Part shown: piece by piece, positions 37,110 through 47,012 of the stretch
Numbering within the stretch: position 1 is the stretch's first letter
How the letters are laid out: each line of letters starts with the position of its first letter
NCBI RefSeq assembly: GCF_009856295.1
Contig: NZ_WMEU01000001.1
Coordinates: 186,001 to 250,000, forward strand
Length of the DNA: 64,000 bases
Reading direction: 5' to 3'
Source: Pontibacillus yanchengensis
GTDB taxonomy: Bacteria > Bacillota > Bacilli > Bacillales > BH030062
Translations under genes and position numbers: made by a program
Notes under the pieces: generated by a model
Seen by the model: the letters and a program-made list of their open reading frames with translations, nothing else
The model's database searches: none
Told to the model about the DNA's origin: nothing

Positions 37110-39704
37110 TTATTTCTTAAGCTGTTTCTGTAACTGATACAAGTGATTCATGGCTTCTATTGGATTTAACTCTAAAAGGTCAAGGTCCTTCAGTTGTTCA
37201 ATCACTTTGGTCTCTTCCCTTGTACTCTTTGATTCCGTTTCGACCTGCACTGGTTTTTCCTTTGGCTCAAATAAAGTAAGTTGATGATCATCCTCATGAC
37301 CATATAATGGAGTCTCGTTCACTTCAGATGAACCTTCTAATTGTTTCAAAATCGCATTGGCACGTTCGATAAGAGGTTCTGGTAACTCGGCTAGTTTTGC
37401 CACATGAATGCCGTAACTCTCATCAGCAGCGCCTTTTTGGATTTGATGAAGGAAAACGACTTTCCCTTCGTACTCTTCTGCACGTACGTGAACATTCGTT
37501 AAATGGTTTAAGGATTTTTCTAGTTCCGTAAGTTCATGATAATGAGTAGAAAATAACGTCTTGGCACCAATATTTCCATGGATATATTCCACTATAGCTT
37601 GAGCCAACGCCATGCCATCATAAGTACTTGTCCCGCGGCCTATTTCATCCAATAGAATTAAGCTTCGATCGGTGGCTTTTGTTAAAGCATGCTTTGCTTC
37701 CATCATTTCTACCATAAACGTACTTTGTCCTGAAACTAGGTCGTCGGCTGCACCGATTCTAGTGAATATCTGATCAAAAATCGGTAGTCGCGCATACGAA
37801 CATGGAACAAAGCAACCAATTTGTGCCATAACAGCCGTTAAAGCTAGCTGACGCATATACGTACTTTTACCACTCATGTTCGGACCTGTAATAAGCAATA
37901 TATCTGACTCATCTTGCATATTTACATCATTTGGAACGAACGTATCTTCTTTCATAACCTTTTCTACAACTGGATGACGCCCTTGTTCGATATAAATATC
38001 CCGATTGTCGACTAACTCTGGTCTAGCGTATTGATTATGTTCACTAACCGTTGCAAAACCTTGCAAGACATCAATACTGCATATTTGTTCGGCCAAATGT
38101 TGTAAAGAAGGAATATACTCCTTCACTTGTTCACGAACCTTAATAAACATATCGTATTCAAGTTCTACACTTTTTTCTTGTGCTTCAAGGATTAAGGACT
38201 CTTTTTCTTTTAGATCTGGTGTAATATACCGCTCTGCATTGGTAAGCGTTTGTTTACGTTCATATCGTCCTTCAGGAAGGTGATGTAAGTTTGCTTTTGT
38301 TACTTCAATATAATAGCCGAAAACGCGATTATAGCCAACTTTAAGTGATTTTATGTTGGTCGCTTCCCGTTCTTTTCGTTCTAATTCGGCTATCCATTGC
38401 TTACCATTGCGTGCTGCATCTCGATAGTCATCCAGTTGATTATTAAAGCCATCTTTAATCAAGCCACCTTCTTTAATGGTAATAGGTGGATCATCATAAA
38501 TACTTTCATCCAATAATTGATAAACGTCTTGTAGAGGATGTAATTGCTCTCCTAATTCCTTCAATTCAGGTTGTGAGAATGATTGAAGAATAGACTTAAT
38601 TTCAGGTATTTTTCCAATTGAGTGCTTTAATTGAATGAGGTCTCTGGCGTTTACATTTCCATATGAAACCCGCCCCGCTAGTCGTTCGAGGTCATAGACA
38701 GATTGAAGAGCTTCTCTCAATGTCTCTCGTTCAAAGAACTGTTCTAAGAACCCCTCTACTTGGTTATAACGGTCTTCAATTAACTGTCTCTTTAACAGAG
38801 GTCGTTCGACCCATTTCTTTAACATTCTTGAACCCATTGATGTGACTGTATGATCTAACACCCATAGCAAACTACCTTTTTTACCTTGCTTACGTATCGT
38901 CTCCATCAACTCAAGGTTTCGTTTCGAGTACATATCGAGTTTCATAAATTGATTTAACTCAATATATTGTACTTCTTTCAGGTGGTCCATCGATCGCTTT
39001 TGGGTTTCTTGTATATAATAAAAGAGTCTTCCAAACCCGATTTTCAACTTATCTTGATGTAAGTTTTGAACAAGAGATTGATAGCCTTCTGTAATCTCAG
39101 TGCGATCTTCTTTTGATATGGTGACACCTAAGCGCTCCTGTAAAGAGGTTTGGTATTCAGCATCTAAATCGGTAGGAACCACAATTTCCTTAACAGGACG
39201 ATTAAACAGCTCACTTAGCACACCATCAAATCCATCAGTTAGCATGGCGACGCTGTTTTCTCCTGTAGTTAAGTCATTATACGCAATCACAAAGGTTCCA
39301 TCATCAAATGGAGTTAAAGAAGCCAGGTAGTTATTCTCTTCTTCATCAAGCATAACACCATCCATCACTGTTCCTGGGGTCACAAGTTGTACAACTTCAC
39401 GCCTTACAACTCCTTTAGCTTCTTTCGGATCCTCAACTTGCTCACAAATGGCTACCTTGTACCCCTTCTCAACAAGGTTCTTTATGTAGTTGGCTGCTGA
39501 ATGATAAGGAACACCACACATCGGAATGCGGCCATCTTCCCCACCTTCTCGACTTGTTAATGTTATTTCTAATTCTTGAGCTGCTCTAGTGGCATCATCA
39601 AAGAATAATTCATAAAAATCCCCTAAGCGAAAAAATAAAAAGGCATCTTTTTGCTGAGCCTTTATCTTCAAATATTGCTGCATCATTGGTGTATAGTTTG
39701 CCAT
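37110..39704 (-). CDS. mutS: DNA mismatch recognition protein MutS
   Basis: Binds mismatches and small loops as a dimer. 864 aa: N-terminal mismatch domain with the FYELFFDDA motif (Phe of the F-x-E class in [10 protein letters not shown]), connector, lever and clamp, then the ABC-type ATPase with Walker [15 protein letters not shown], signature [10 protein letters not shown], Walker [17 protein letters not shown] and STHYHELT. C-terminal tail includes a beta-clamp-like QLTLFEP (LTLF). GGAGG precedes the ATG. Confidence 0.98.
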   Translation of the reverse strand: MANYTPMMQQYLKIKAQQKDAFLFFRLGDFYELFFDDATRAAQELEITLTSREGGEDGRIPMCGVPYHSAANYIKNLVEKGYKVAICEQVEDPKEAKGVVRREVVQLVTPGTVMDGVMLDEEENNYLASLTPFDDGTFVIAYNDLTTGENSVAMLTDGFDGVLSELFNRPVKEIVVPTDLDAEYQTSLQERLGVTISKEDRTEITEGYQSLVQNLHQDKLKIGFGRLFYYIQETQKRSMDHLKEVQYIELNQFMKLDMYSKRNLELMETIRKQGKKGSLLWVLDHTVTSMGSRMLKKWVERPLLKRQLIEDRYNQVEGFLEQFFERETLREALQSVYDLERLAGRVSYGNVNARDLIQLKHSIGKIPEIKSILQSFSQPELKELGEQLHPLQDVYQLLDESIYDDPPITIKEGGLIKDGFNNQLDDYRDAARNGKQWIAELERKEREATNIKSLKVGYNRVFGYYIEVTKANLHHLPEGRYERKQTLTNAERYITPDLKEKESLILEAQEKSVELEYDMFIKVREQVKEYIPSLQHLAEQICSIDVLQGFATVSEHNQYARPELVDNRDIYIEQGRHPVVEKVMKEDTFVPNDVNMQDESDILLITGPNMSGKSTYMRQLALTAVMAQIGCFVPCSYARLPIFDQIFTRIGAADDLVSGQSTFMVEMMEAKHALTKATDRSLILLDEIGRGTSTYDGMALAQAIVEYIHGNIGAKTLFSTHYHELTELEKSLNHLTNVHVRAEEYEGKVVFLHQIQKGAADESYGIHVAKLAELPEPLIERANAILKQLEGSSEVNETPLYGHEDDHQLTLFEPKEKPVQVETESKSTREETKVIEQLKDLDLLELNPIEAMNHLYQLQKQLKK

Positions 39705-39791
39705 CTTGTATCCTCCAACGTGGATAATTTCTCATAACTATTATTATATCATATCGAATTTGTTGTCTCTAACAGAGGAGTTAATGAAAAA

Positions 39792-39827
39792 AAGATCTGA
39801 CAACCATAATATGGCATGTCAGATCTT
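39792..39827 (-). terminator. Terminator of cotE
   Basis: Stem AAGATCTGACA / TGTCAGATCTT with an inner CCAT/ATGG helix; minus-strand TTTTTTTC tail. Confidence 0.9.
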
Positions 39828-39885
39828 ACGTTACTCTAAACGAAAAGACCCTCCACATTTCGTAAAGGGCCATCGACTCCTTCGC

Positions 39886-40443
39886 TTATTCCTCTTCTTC
39901 ATGAGCAAGGAAATCTGGATCTACACTTGAGAAGTCGTCACTTGAAACATCATAGTGCCAGTCATCATCATGCAGACATCCATCTGGGTCTACTTTGACA
40001 CATAATTTTGTTTCCCCGACAACCTCTACGATAAATTCACGCTCTACTTCTACAACAATTTTATGTCCTTGGTTTGCAATACGTGCTTCCAAACAATTTG
40101 GTTGCTGTACGACACGTGCAAGTACTTCAAAATCGCAGTCTAAGCAGTTTTCATCTTTAACTGACAGCGGAACTCTATCGGTGTAATGAACCTTCTCTGT
40201 GACAACCTCTGTTTTGGTATTATCGTTATATGAATACCAAACATTGATGTCATAACTACCTGAAACCTCTACGTAATCACCCTTTTTCTTTGCATTATAA
40301 ATGTGGTTGATAACCCAGCACCCTAAAATGCTTGTTGGGCGATGAGATGGTGTGACAGTATTAGTATCCTGCGTAAACTTACGCCCTTTACCACACACTG
40401 CCTTTGTTATGATCTCACGATACTCTTGATCAAAAAATGACAT
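39886..40443 (-). CDS. cotE: Outer spore coat morphogenetic protein CotE
   Basis: Directs assembly of the outer coat in the mother cell. 185 aa; the conserved core EYREIITKAVCGKGRKF, SILGCWVINH, GSYDINVWYSYNDNTKTEVVTE and QQPNCLEA matches CotE, and the C-terminus is acidic (DDDWHYDVSSDDF...EEEE) as in the family. Start at 40443 with GGAGGAGG upstream; a longer in-frame extension to 40548 would add a cysteine/phenylalanine-rich sequence foreign to CotE. Placed between ricA and mutS as in B. subtilis. Confidence 0.95.
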   Translation of the reverse strand: MSFFDQEYREIITKAVCGKGRKFTQDTNTVTPSHRPTSILGCWVINHIYNAKKKGDYVEVSGSYDINVWYSYNDNTKTEVVTEKVHYTDRVPLSVKDENCLDCDFEVLARVVQQPNCLEARIANQGHKIVVEVEREFIVEVVGETKLCVKVDPDGCLHDDDWHYDVSSDDFSSVDPDFLAHEEEE

Positions 40444-40621
40444 GAGAGCCCAACCTCCTCCTTCTTTGTTCATTGACATCCTATGCGAGACATTAGCCCG
40501 AAGTGCAAAAAGGAATGAAAAAAACTCACAATCATAGCAAATGAACAAAACAATTTTCGTTCCTAGTTCATTCTATGCAAGCGCCCATAAAAATGTACGA
40601 AAAGTTGAGGAAAGTCCATAA

Positions 40622-40653
40622 AAAAAGAACACCCTTTGTTTAGAGCGTTCTTT
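40622..40653 (-). terminator. Possible terminator of miaB-ricA
   Basis: AAAGAAC / GTTCTTT arms with a long loop, 13 bases past ricA, minus-strand TTTTTT tail. Confidence 0.6.
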
Positions 40654-40665
40654 CTATAAAGAAAA

Positions 40666-41094
40666 TTAATGATCACAAGAGTCGCTAGTATCAAGAGCAG
40701 AGCCTGTTGTACCTTTTAAAAGGTCTCCACCTGTTTCACGAATAATTTCATTTGTTACTTCATTTGCTATCGTGCTTGTAACAAGTTGCAGAAAGTCATT
40801 TACATCAGTTTGAGTTTCTTTAAATTCCTGAACAACAGGGATTGCATCTAACTCACCTTGCAAACGATCTATTTCAGCTTCTACTTTCTTCAACGCTTCT
40901 GTCTTTTCATAGTATTGAAAGTTAACTGCTTGCTTCTGCAAAGCTTTAATACGACTAATGTAATCTTGAACTTTTTTATTGTCGTTAATTTTTGCTTCTA
41001 CTTGCTTGAAACGATCTATTTCAGGAGTTTCACTCATCGCTTTTGCTAGTCCTTGCGCTCTTTCAATTACTTCATTTCGTGTATAATTTGCCAT
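40666..41094 (-). CDS. ricA: RicA (YmcA), regulator of RNA processing, biofilm, competence and sporulation
   Basis: Part of the RicA-RicF-RicT complex that carries Fe-S clusters and assists RNase Y-dependent mRNA maturation and the phosphorelay. 142 aa, helical Com_YlbF-type fold (AKAMSETPEIDRFKQVEAKI, KALQKQAVNFQYYEK) with a C-terminal cysteine in SDSCDH, the cluster-ligand position. RNase Y itself is encoded at 51572-53131. Start 4 bases after miaB with its ribosome site inside miaB. Confidence 0.93.
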   Translation of the reverse strand: MANYTRNEVIERAQGLAKAMSETPEIDRFKQVEAKINDNKKVQDYISRIKALQKQAVNFQYYEKTEALKKVEAEIDRLQGELDAIPVVQEFKETQTDVNDFLQLVTSTIANEVTNEIIRETGGDLLKGTTGSALDTSDSCDH

Positions 41095-41097
41095 CTG

Positions 41098-42660
41098 TTA
41101 TTTCACCTCTGCTGTTTCTAACAGTTCTCCATCAAGAGACCATGTTTTTGCATTCGTAATTTTAACTTTTACAATTTCACCGATTGTAGAGCGTGGAGCA
41201 CGGAAATTAACGAGCTTGTTTCGGTGAGTATGTCCAGCTAAGACATCAGCATTTTTCTTACTCTCACCTTCCACTAACACATCTACAATTTCACCTTCAT
41301 ATTTCTTCATTGCTTGAGCTGCCTGATGGTTAACTACAGCATTTAAGCGTTGTAAGCGTTCCTTTTTCACTTCCATTGGAACATTATCTTGCATCTTAGC
41401 AGCAGGAGTTCCTTCTCTTGGAGAATAAATAAAGGTATAAGCTCCTTCAAAACCAACTTCTTCAACTAATGAAAGTGTTTCTTGGAACTGTTCTTCCGTT
41501 TCGTTTGGGAATCCTACAATTATATCAGTGGTTAGTGTAGCGTTAGGCATCGCTTCACGAATCTTTCCAACTAACTCTAAATAACGTTCACGTGTATATT
41601 TACGAGCCATAATTTTTAGAACTTCAGAGCTTCCTGATTGTACCGGAAGATGAATATGATCTAGAAGGTTACCTCCTTGAGCTAATACTTCAATCAAACG
41701 ATCATCAAAGTCACGTGGATGGGAAGTCGTAAATCGAACACGTGGAATATCAATCTTGTGAATTTCATTCATTAAATCTCCAAGCCCAAAGGTACGGTCT
41801 TCAAAATCTTTCCCATAAGCGTTTACGTTTTGACCAAGAAGTGTAACCTCTTTGTATCCTTGTGCTGCCAGTTGACGCACTTCTTGAATAATGTCCTCTG
41901 GTAAACGGCTACGTTCTTTTCCTCGTGTGTATGGAACAATACAGTACGTACAGAACTTGTCACAGCCATACATTATGTTGACCCATGCCTTTATGTTCCC
42001 TTTACGTTGACGAGGAAGGTTTTCAACGATATCGCCTTCTTTTGACCATACTTCTACAACCATTTCTTTACCAAAAATTGCTTCTTGTACAAGTTGAGGT
42101 AAACGATGGATATTATGTGTACCAAAAATAAGATCGACGAATTGGTGCTTTTGAAGAATTCGGTTAACCACAGATTCTTCTTGGGACATGCACCCACACA
42201 CACCTAAAATCAGGTCTGGTTTTTCACGTTTCAATGCCTTCAGATGTCCAATTTCACCAAACACCTTATTTTCAGCATTCTCGCGAATTGCGCATGTATT
42301 TAATAGAATGATATCTGCTTCATGCTGATCTGCCGTGGACTCATATCCCATTTCTGACAATATACCAGCCATAACCTCTGTATCATGTTCATTCATCTGA
42401 CATCCGTACGTACGAATTAGGAATTTCTTTCCTTCCCCTATACCTTGAATATCTTCTGGAATTTCAAAATCATAATGAACATTTACATCCTCTTTTCCGC
42501 GCTTTTTCGCGCTCTTTAAAGAAGGAGGTTGATAGGTACTTTCAAAATATTTCGCAAAGTCTTCAGATGTTTTTTCACTTAACGGTTTATCCTCGACGGA
42601 TTTTTTGTCCGCTGGATTGTCCTTAATTTGATTCATTTCTTTTCTCTGTTGTTCATTCAT
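41098..42660 (-). CDS. miaB: tRNA-2-methylthio-N6-dimethylallyladenosine synthase MiaB
   Basis: Radical-SAM methylthiotransferase acting after MiaA on A37. 520 aa with an N-terminal ~75-residue charged extension common in Bacillaceae, UPF0004 domain cysteines Cys87, Cys123 and Cys157, radical-SAM motif Cys233-x3-Cys237-x2-Cys240 ([10 protein letters not shown]), and a C-terminal TRAM domain ([11 protein letters not shown]...LVNFRAP). AAAGGAG precedes the ATG. First gene of miaB-ricA. Confidence 0.97.
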   Translation of the reverse strand: MNEQQRKEMNQIKDNPADKKSVEDKPLSEKTSEDFAKYFESTYQPPSLKSAKKRGKEDVNVHYDFEIPEDIQGIGEGKKFLIRTYGCQMNEHDTEVMAGILSEMGYESTADQHEADIILLNTCAIRENAENKVFGEIGHLKALKREKPDLILGVCGCMSQEESVVNRILQKHQFVDLIFGTHNIHRLPQLVQEAIFGKEMVVEVWSKEGDIVENLPRQRKGNIKAWVNIMYGCDKFCTYCIVPYTRGKERSRLPEDIIQEVRQLAAQGYKEVTLLGQNVNAYGKDFEDRTFGLGDLMNEIHKIDIPRVRFTTSHPRDFDDRLIEVLAQGGNLLDHIHLPVQSGSSEVLKIMARKYTRERYLELVGKIREAMPNATLTTDIIVGFPNETEEQFQETLSLVEEVGFEGAYTFIYSPREGTPAAKMQDNVPMEVKKERLQRLNAVVNHQAAQAMKKYEGEIVDVLVEGESKKNADVLAGHTHRNKLVNFRAPRSTIGEIVKVKITNAKTWSLDGELLETAEVK

Positions 42661-42828
42661 TCAGAGAACTCCTTTCACACAATCTCTCTAACTGTAATAT
42701 TATATCAGTCTCAAAGATAAAAATAAAGATTCTGTTGTAAAGAAGGTTTGGTTAACAGAACATCACTTATAATTGAGTAAGAAATGTGTGTTACTAATCT
42801 AGCTATGGTACATTTAATTTAGGTAAAG

Positions 42829-43257
42829 AGGCATAATCTTGAAGACTTGAGGAGACGAATGATTTCATTGGAAGTTCGATTGTCATATCGCTGCGATAAA
42901 AACATGGGCTCTGGAGTGACTTTTCCTGCTTTCGGAGCAAGAATCGAAAAACAGGAGCTACTTTTGAAAAAAAGGAGCGACCGCCCCAATTTCCCGGCCC
43001 ATCTTTTCGTTCGTTTGGTCTAACGCCATGTTTCCGTTCATCTCAACATCGCGGGAGGTGGCCTGAGAACAACAAGACTCCCGCCGGAGAAAGAGGTAGG
43101 CAAGACCCCATGAGGGCGTTTTCCCCGAAGGTAGCTTGCCAGCTCGCGGCAGGACGCGAGTTGTTCCACGGCCACCTTTATTCTTATTAACGTATCCGAA
43201 ACATCCCGCTTAATAAAGGTATTTATCTCGAACTCAAGTTTCAAGATAATGGGGCTT
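42829..43257 (-). repeat. Composite intergenic repeat with near-inverted ends, compact copy
   Basis: About 430 bases between miaB and kbl. Read on the minus strand it opens CCATTATCTTGAAACTTGAG, then GAGATAAATACC, TAATAAGAATAAAGGTGGCC, the GC-rich CTCGCGTCCTGCCGCGAG hairpin, GGCGGGAGTC, GGCCACCTCCCGCGATG, four boxes of the TCGCTCC type, and closes CTCAAGTCTTCAAGATTATG. The two ends are imperfect inverted repeats of each other (ATCTTGAA(G)ACTTGAG). Homologous to 58476-59277 throughout. Open frames within it are by-products of its base composition. Confidence 0.8.
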
Positions 43258-43280
43258 TAATGGAATAAACAATTAAATAA

Positions 43281-43311
43281 AAAGAGATTGGATAAAAAAT
43301 CCAAACTCTTT
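43281..43311 (-). terminator. Terminator of kbl
   Basis: AAAGAGATTGGAT / ATCCAAACTCTTT stem (one mismatch), 5-base loop, minus-strand TTTATTTAATTG tail. Confidence 0.8.
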
Positions 43312-43382
43312 GAGGAATTTAATCCTGTTCTCATTCATTTTTAATAGCTAAAAGAAACGTTAGTAAACATCTCTAGCTTTTA

Positions 43383-44558
43383 TTATAAAATGTTTAACGT
43401 TTTAGCGGCACGTTGGAACGCATCTAATGCTTCTTGTAATTCTTCCTTCGAATGCTCAGCTGTAACAATCGTACGGATTCGTGCTTTTCCTTTTGGTACG
43501 GTTGGGAATACAATTCCTTGTGCAAAAACACCTTCGTTAAATAACTCATCGGAAAATTTGTGAGTTAATGCATCATCACCTATCATGACAGGAGTGATTG
43601 GTGTTTTACTAATCCCAGTATCAAAACCAAGCTTTTCTAAACCTTCCTTAAAGAATTCTGTATTTTCCCACAGCTTATCAATCAATTCAGGCTCTTCTAA
43701 CAGAACAGTAACAGCTGCATCACAAGCTGCTGTTACTGCTGGTGGATGAGATGTACTAAATAAGAAAGGACGCCCTTTATGAATCAAGTAATCCTTTAAT
43801 ACTTGTGTTGTAGCAACATATCCACCTAACACCCCAACAGCTTTACTAAGTGTCCCGACTTGAATATGTACTCGTCCATCCAATCCAAAATGATTTACTG
43901 TTCCGCGGCCATTTTCACCTAGAACACCACTTGCATGCGCATCATCCACCATTACAAGAGCACCATATTTTTCAGCTACCTCAACAATTTCAGGTAATGG
44001 GGCAATGTCCCCATCCATTGAAAAGACACCATCTGTAACGACTAACTTTGTTCTGTATTCAGCTGATTCTTTTAATTTCTCTTCAAGAGAATCTACATCA
44101 ACATGCTTGTAAATTTTACGGCCTGCTTTTGTCAATCGAATTCCATCAATGATTGACGCATGATTAAGTTCATCAGATATAACGACATCTTGATTTGTTA
44201 GCATAGAGGATAAAACACCCTGATTCGTTGTAAACCCTGATTGGAACACAAGCGCCGCTTCAGTATGTTTAAATTTAGCCAGCTTTTCTTCAAAGTCTTC
44301 ATGCATCTTTAAAGTTCCGGCAATCGTACGCACAGAGCCTGTCCCTACACCATAGGTTTCAATGGCTTTTTCAGCTGCATCCTTCATTCGTGGATGGGAG
44401 GTTAGCCCTAAATAGTTATTGGAAGATAGCTGAATAACATCTTTTCCTTTAATCGTTACACGAGAACCTTGTGCCGATTCAAGAGGAATCAACTCCCGAA
44501 ATGTACCTTCCTGCTTCATTTCTTCTAATTCCTGTTGGATATGTTCAAATCCTTTCAT
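43383..44558 (-). CDS. kbl: Glycine C-acetyltransferase (2-amino-3-ketobutyrate CoA ligase)
   Basis: Cleaves 2-amino-3-ketobutyrate with CoA to glycine and acetyl-CoA, second step of threonine breakdown. 391-aa PLP enzyme of the alpha-oxoamine synthase family: GSVRTIAGT (74-82), [11 protein letters not shown] (129-139), DDAHASG (205-211) and Schiff-base Lys239 in [20 protein letters not shown] precedes the ATG. Downstream of tdh on the same strand with a 336-base gap. Confidence 0.97.
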   Translation of the reverse strand: MKGFEHIQQELEEMKQEGTFRELIPLESAQGSRVTIKGKDVIQLSSNNYLGLTSHPRMKDAAEKAIETYGVGTGSVRTIAGTLKMHEDFEEKLAKFKHTEAALVFQSGFTTNQGVLSSMLTNQDVVISDELNHASIIDGIRLTKAGRKIYKHVDVDSLEEKLKESAEYRTKLVVTDGVFSMDGDIAPLPEIVEVAEKYGALVMVDDAHASGVLGENGRGTVNHFGLDGRVHIQVGTLSKAVGVLGGYVATTQVLKDYLIHKGRPFLFSTSHPPAVTAACDAAVTVLLEEPELIDKLWENTEFFKEGLEKLGFDTGISKTPITPVMIGDDALTHKFSDELFNEGVFAQGIVFPTVPKGKARIRTIVTAEHSKEELQEALDAFQRAAKTLNIL

Positions 44559-44894
44559 AATTAATGCCTCCTTTTAGATGATAAAACTATGTTAAAGTGT
44601 GGAAAAATTTCATAATTTATATAAAAACGATTTGTGATCTTCAATGGACTCTTCTACTAAATAAATCTGCAATATGAATCGTCTTCCATTACACTTCAAG
44701 ACTATCATGCCCAATCGCCACATGTATCATTTCTGTAAGGCTACACTGTCTTCCCTTGCCTTAACCAATTTACTAGGATAAAAACACCTAAACCTAATAA
44801 GTATTACTAGGTGGCTACTATTATTTTAGTTAACATGAAACATTTGTTCAATTAAACGCTGAGACAGAATGGAAAGCTTCATTTCCCATTACCA
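44559..44894. other. Gap between tdh and kbl
   Basis: 336 bases without a credible gene. One hairpin (CACCTA/TAGGTG with inner CCTAATA/TATTA pairs, 44785-44813) followed by TTTTTAT on the minus strand may terminate tdh. No repeat from the other families present. Confidence 0.45.
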
Positions 44895-45941
44895 TTATCC
44901 ATTAGGATGTAATACTACTTTTCCACAATGACCCTGATTCATTAATGAGAATCCATTCTCAAATTCTTCTAAAGGTAAGTGATGGGTGATAATTGGAGTC
45001 AAGTCAACTTGTTTTGATTGTAACAACCTTGACACTTGTTGCCATGTCTTAAACATTTTTCTACCTGTGATTCCTTGGACTTGAACTCCTTTAAATACAA
45101 TATCATTTGTGACATCAAGGGTAACTGGTCTTACTGGAAGACTTAGAATCGAAACACGCCCTCCATTTGTAATCATTTTAAAGCCTTGATCCATCGCTGT
45201 TGGATGTCCACTCATTTCACAAACGACATCAACCCCATGCCCATTTGTAAGGGTCTTTGCTTTCTCAACAGGGTCTTCGTTACCAGAATTAATAACCGTG
45301 GTTGCCCCCATTTGCTCGGCTAATTGTAACCGATATGGATTAACATCAAACGCCACCACTTGAGAAGCTCCTGCAGCTTTGGCCACACCTACTGCCATTA
45401 ACCCAATAGGTCCACAACCAATTATTGCTACGTTCTTCCCAGCAACTTCACCGTTCAGAACAGTATGGACAGCATTCCCCATCGGTTCCTGTACAGAAGC
45501 AATATCCGTAGGCATATCTGAGGGGTTCACCCATAGATTACTCTCTGGAAGAGCAACGTATTCCGCGAAACAGCCTTGTGTATCTACTCCAATAATTTGC
45601 GTGTTTTCACATATATGGTATTGTCCCGTTAAGCATTGCGGACATTTGTGACATACTATATGGGTTTCCGCACTAACATAATTCCCTACTTCTACCTTAG
45701 TAACATGTTCTCCAGTTTTAACAACTTCTCCTGCAAACTCATGTCCAAATACATACGGTGTTTGCACACGACTTGCTGACCACTCATCCCAGTTATATAT
45801 GTGAACATCTGTTCCACAAATGGAGGTTGCTTTCACCTTAATCAGTACTTCGTCTTCCCTTATGTTAGGAATCGGTACTTCTTGAAGCTGAGCTCCCTCA
45901 CCCTTATGATGTTTGACGATTGCCTTCATTGTTCCATCCAT
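44895..45941 (-). CDS. tdh: L-threonine 3-dehydrogenase
   Basis: NAD-dependent oxidation of threonine to 2-amino-3-ketobutyrate, feeding Kbl. 348-aa zinc alcohol dehydrogenase family member: catalytic Cys42 (SICGTDVHIYNWDEWS), His67-Glu68 (GHEFAGEV), structural-zinc cysteines 97, 100, 103 and 111, and Rossmann motif GCGPIGLMA. Start set at ATG 45941 with AAGGAG 8 bases upstream; an in-frame extension to 46025 encodes an Asn/Tyr/Asp-rich leader unlike the family. Confidence 0.96.
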   Translation of the reverse strand: MDGTMKAIVKHHKGEGAQLQEVPIPNIREDEVLIKVKATSICGTDVHIYNWDEWSASRVQTPYVFGHEFAGEVVKTGEHVTKVEVGNYVSAETHIVCHKCPQCLTGQYHICENTQIIGVDTQGCFAEYVALPESNLWVNPSDMPTDIASVQEPMGNAVHTVLNGEVAGKNVAIIGCGPIGLMAVGVAKAAGASQVVAFDVNPYRLQLAEQMGATTVINSGNEDPVEKAKTLTNGHGVDVVCEMSGHPTAMDQGFKMITNGGRVSILSLPVRPVTLDVTNDIVFKGVQVQGITGRKMFKTWQQVSRLLQSKQVDLTPIITHHLPLEEFENGFSLMNQGHCGKVVLHPNG

Positions 45942-46078
45942 GGTGAACACTCCTTGATCATTAAAATTATCTTTATCACTATTATAATCATATTTATATA
46001 CATAGTTCCAGTATTGTTTTTTCATATGTCCACTTCAAATGTACAAATGACCTTTTTGGGTAATCGCTTTCAAATAAA

Positions 46079-46108
46079 CAAAGCCTGGAATTTACAACTC
46101 CAGGCTTT
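46079..46108 (-). terminator. Terminator of korAB
   Basis: AAAGCCTGGA / TCCAGGCTTT stem, loop about 10 bases, minus-strand TTTGTTTATT tail. Confidence 0.85.
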
Positions 46109-46145
46109 GTTACATCTTTTATTATTAAATATTCAACCTAATCCT

Positions 46146-47012
46146 CTACTTAAATTCTTCTACTAGCTTATCGAATACATCAGAAGACATATACAACCTT
46201 GATTGACTTAATGGTTTTGAATCATACCCATGAATATATTCTTGATATGATTTTTTATCTTTATCTTGATAAATCAAACCTGTTACCAGGCTATTATGTT
46301 CTAAAAGCACACGCATAGCCTCAGCTCTATTTGATGGATCATAATGTTCAATAGTTGAGAGTTTAACTAGATTTCGCTTAAACCAATCATACGTATTTAC
46401 TTTGTTATACGTTACGCATGGACTAAATACATTGATAAAGGAAAAACCATCATGTTGTACGCCTTTTTCAATCAAGGATATTAGTTCCTTCACATCACTT
46501 GAAAAACTTTGCGCCAAAAAGGTAGCTCCAGAAGATAAAGCTAGTTCCATTACGTTCATTGATGATTCAATCGACCCCTCAGGAGTACTTTTCGTAATAA
46601 ACCCTGCATCACTCCTGGGAGATGTTTGCCCTTTCGTTAAACCATAAATCTGATTATCCATTACGATATAGGTTATATTCATATTTCTTCTTATAGCATG
46701 TATTGTATGTCCCATACCAATCGCAAACCCATCTCCATCTCCACCTGAAGCAATAACAGTTAAGTCTTTATTGGCCATCTTCACCCCTTGAGCTAAGGGA
46801 AGGGACCTACCATGAACACCATGAAAGCCATAGGAATTAATATAACCTGAAATTCTACCTGAACAACCAATCCCAGAAACGAGAACAAGTTCTTCTGGTT
46901 CTAACCCAATATTTGCTGCAGCACGTTGAATGGCTGCCTGAACGGAGAAATCTCCACAACCAGGGCACCAATTTGGTTTGTTTTTATTACGAAAATCTTT
47001 AAATGTAGCCAT
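46146..47012 (-). CDS. korB: 2-oxoacid:ferredoxin oxidoreductase beta subunit (KorB type)
   Basis: Thiamine-diphosphate subunit of a CoA-acylating 2-oxoacid oxidoreductase (probably 2-oxoglutarate) that reduces ferredoxin. 288 aa with Fe-S cysteines Cys16/Cys19 (WCPGCGDF) and Cys49, TPP motif GGDGDGFAIGMGH (89-101) ending with DNQIYGLTKGQ. Its ATG overlaps the korA stop (TAATG), giving fixed stoichiometry. Substrate choice between 2-oxoglutarate and pyruvate is by family resemblance. Confidence 0.93.
   Translation of the reverse strand: MATFKDFRNKNKPNWCPGCGDFSVQAAIQRAAANIGLEPEELVLVSGIGCSGRISGYINSYGFHGVHGRSLPLAQGVKMANKDLTVIASGGDGDGFAIGMGHTIHAIRRNMNITYIVMDNQIYGLTKGQTSPRSDAGFITKSTPEGSIESSMNVMELALSSGATFLAQSFSSDVKELISLIEKGVQHDGFSFINVFSPCVTYNKVNTYDWFKRNLVKLSTIEHYDPSNRAEAMRVLLEHNSLVTGLIYQDKDKKSYQEYIHGYDSKPLSQSRLYMSSDVFDKLVEEFK

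Noticed and set aside
43038..43244. A 68-aa minus-strand frame in the compact repeat copy
   Set aside because: Lies wholly within the repeat, no ribosome site, not conserved in frame in the other copies.
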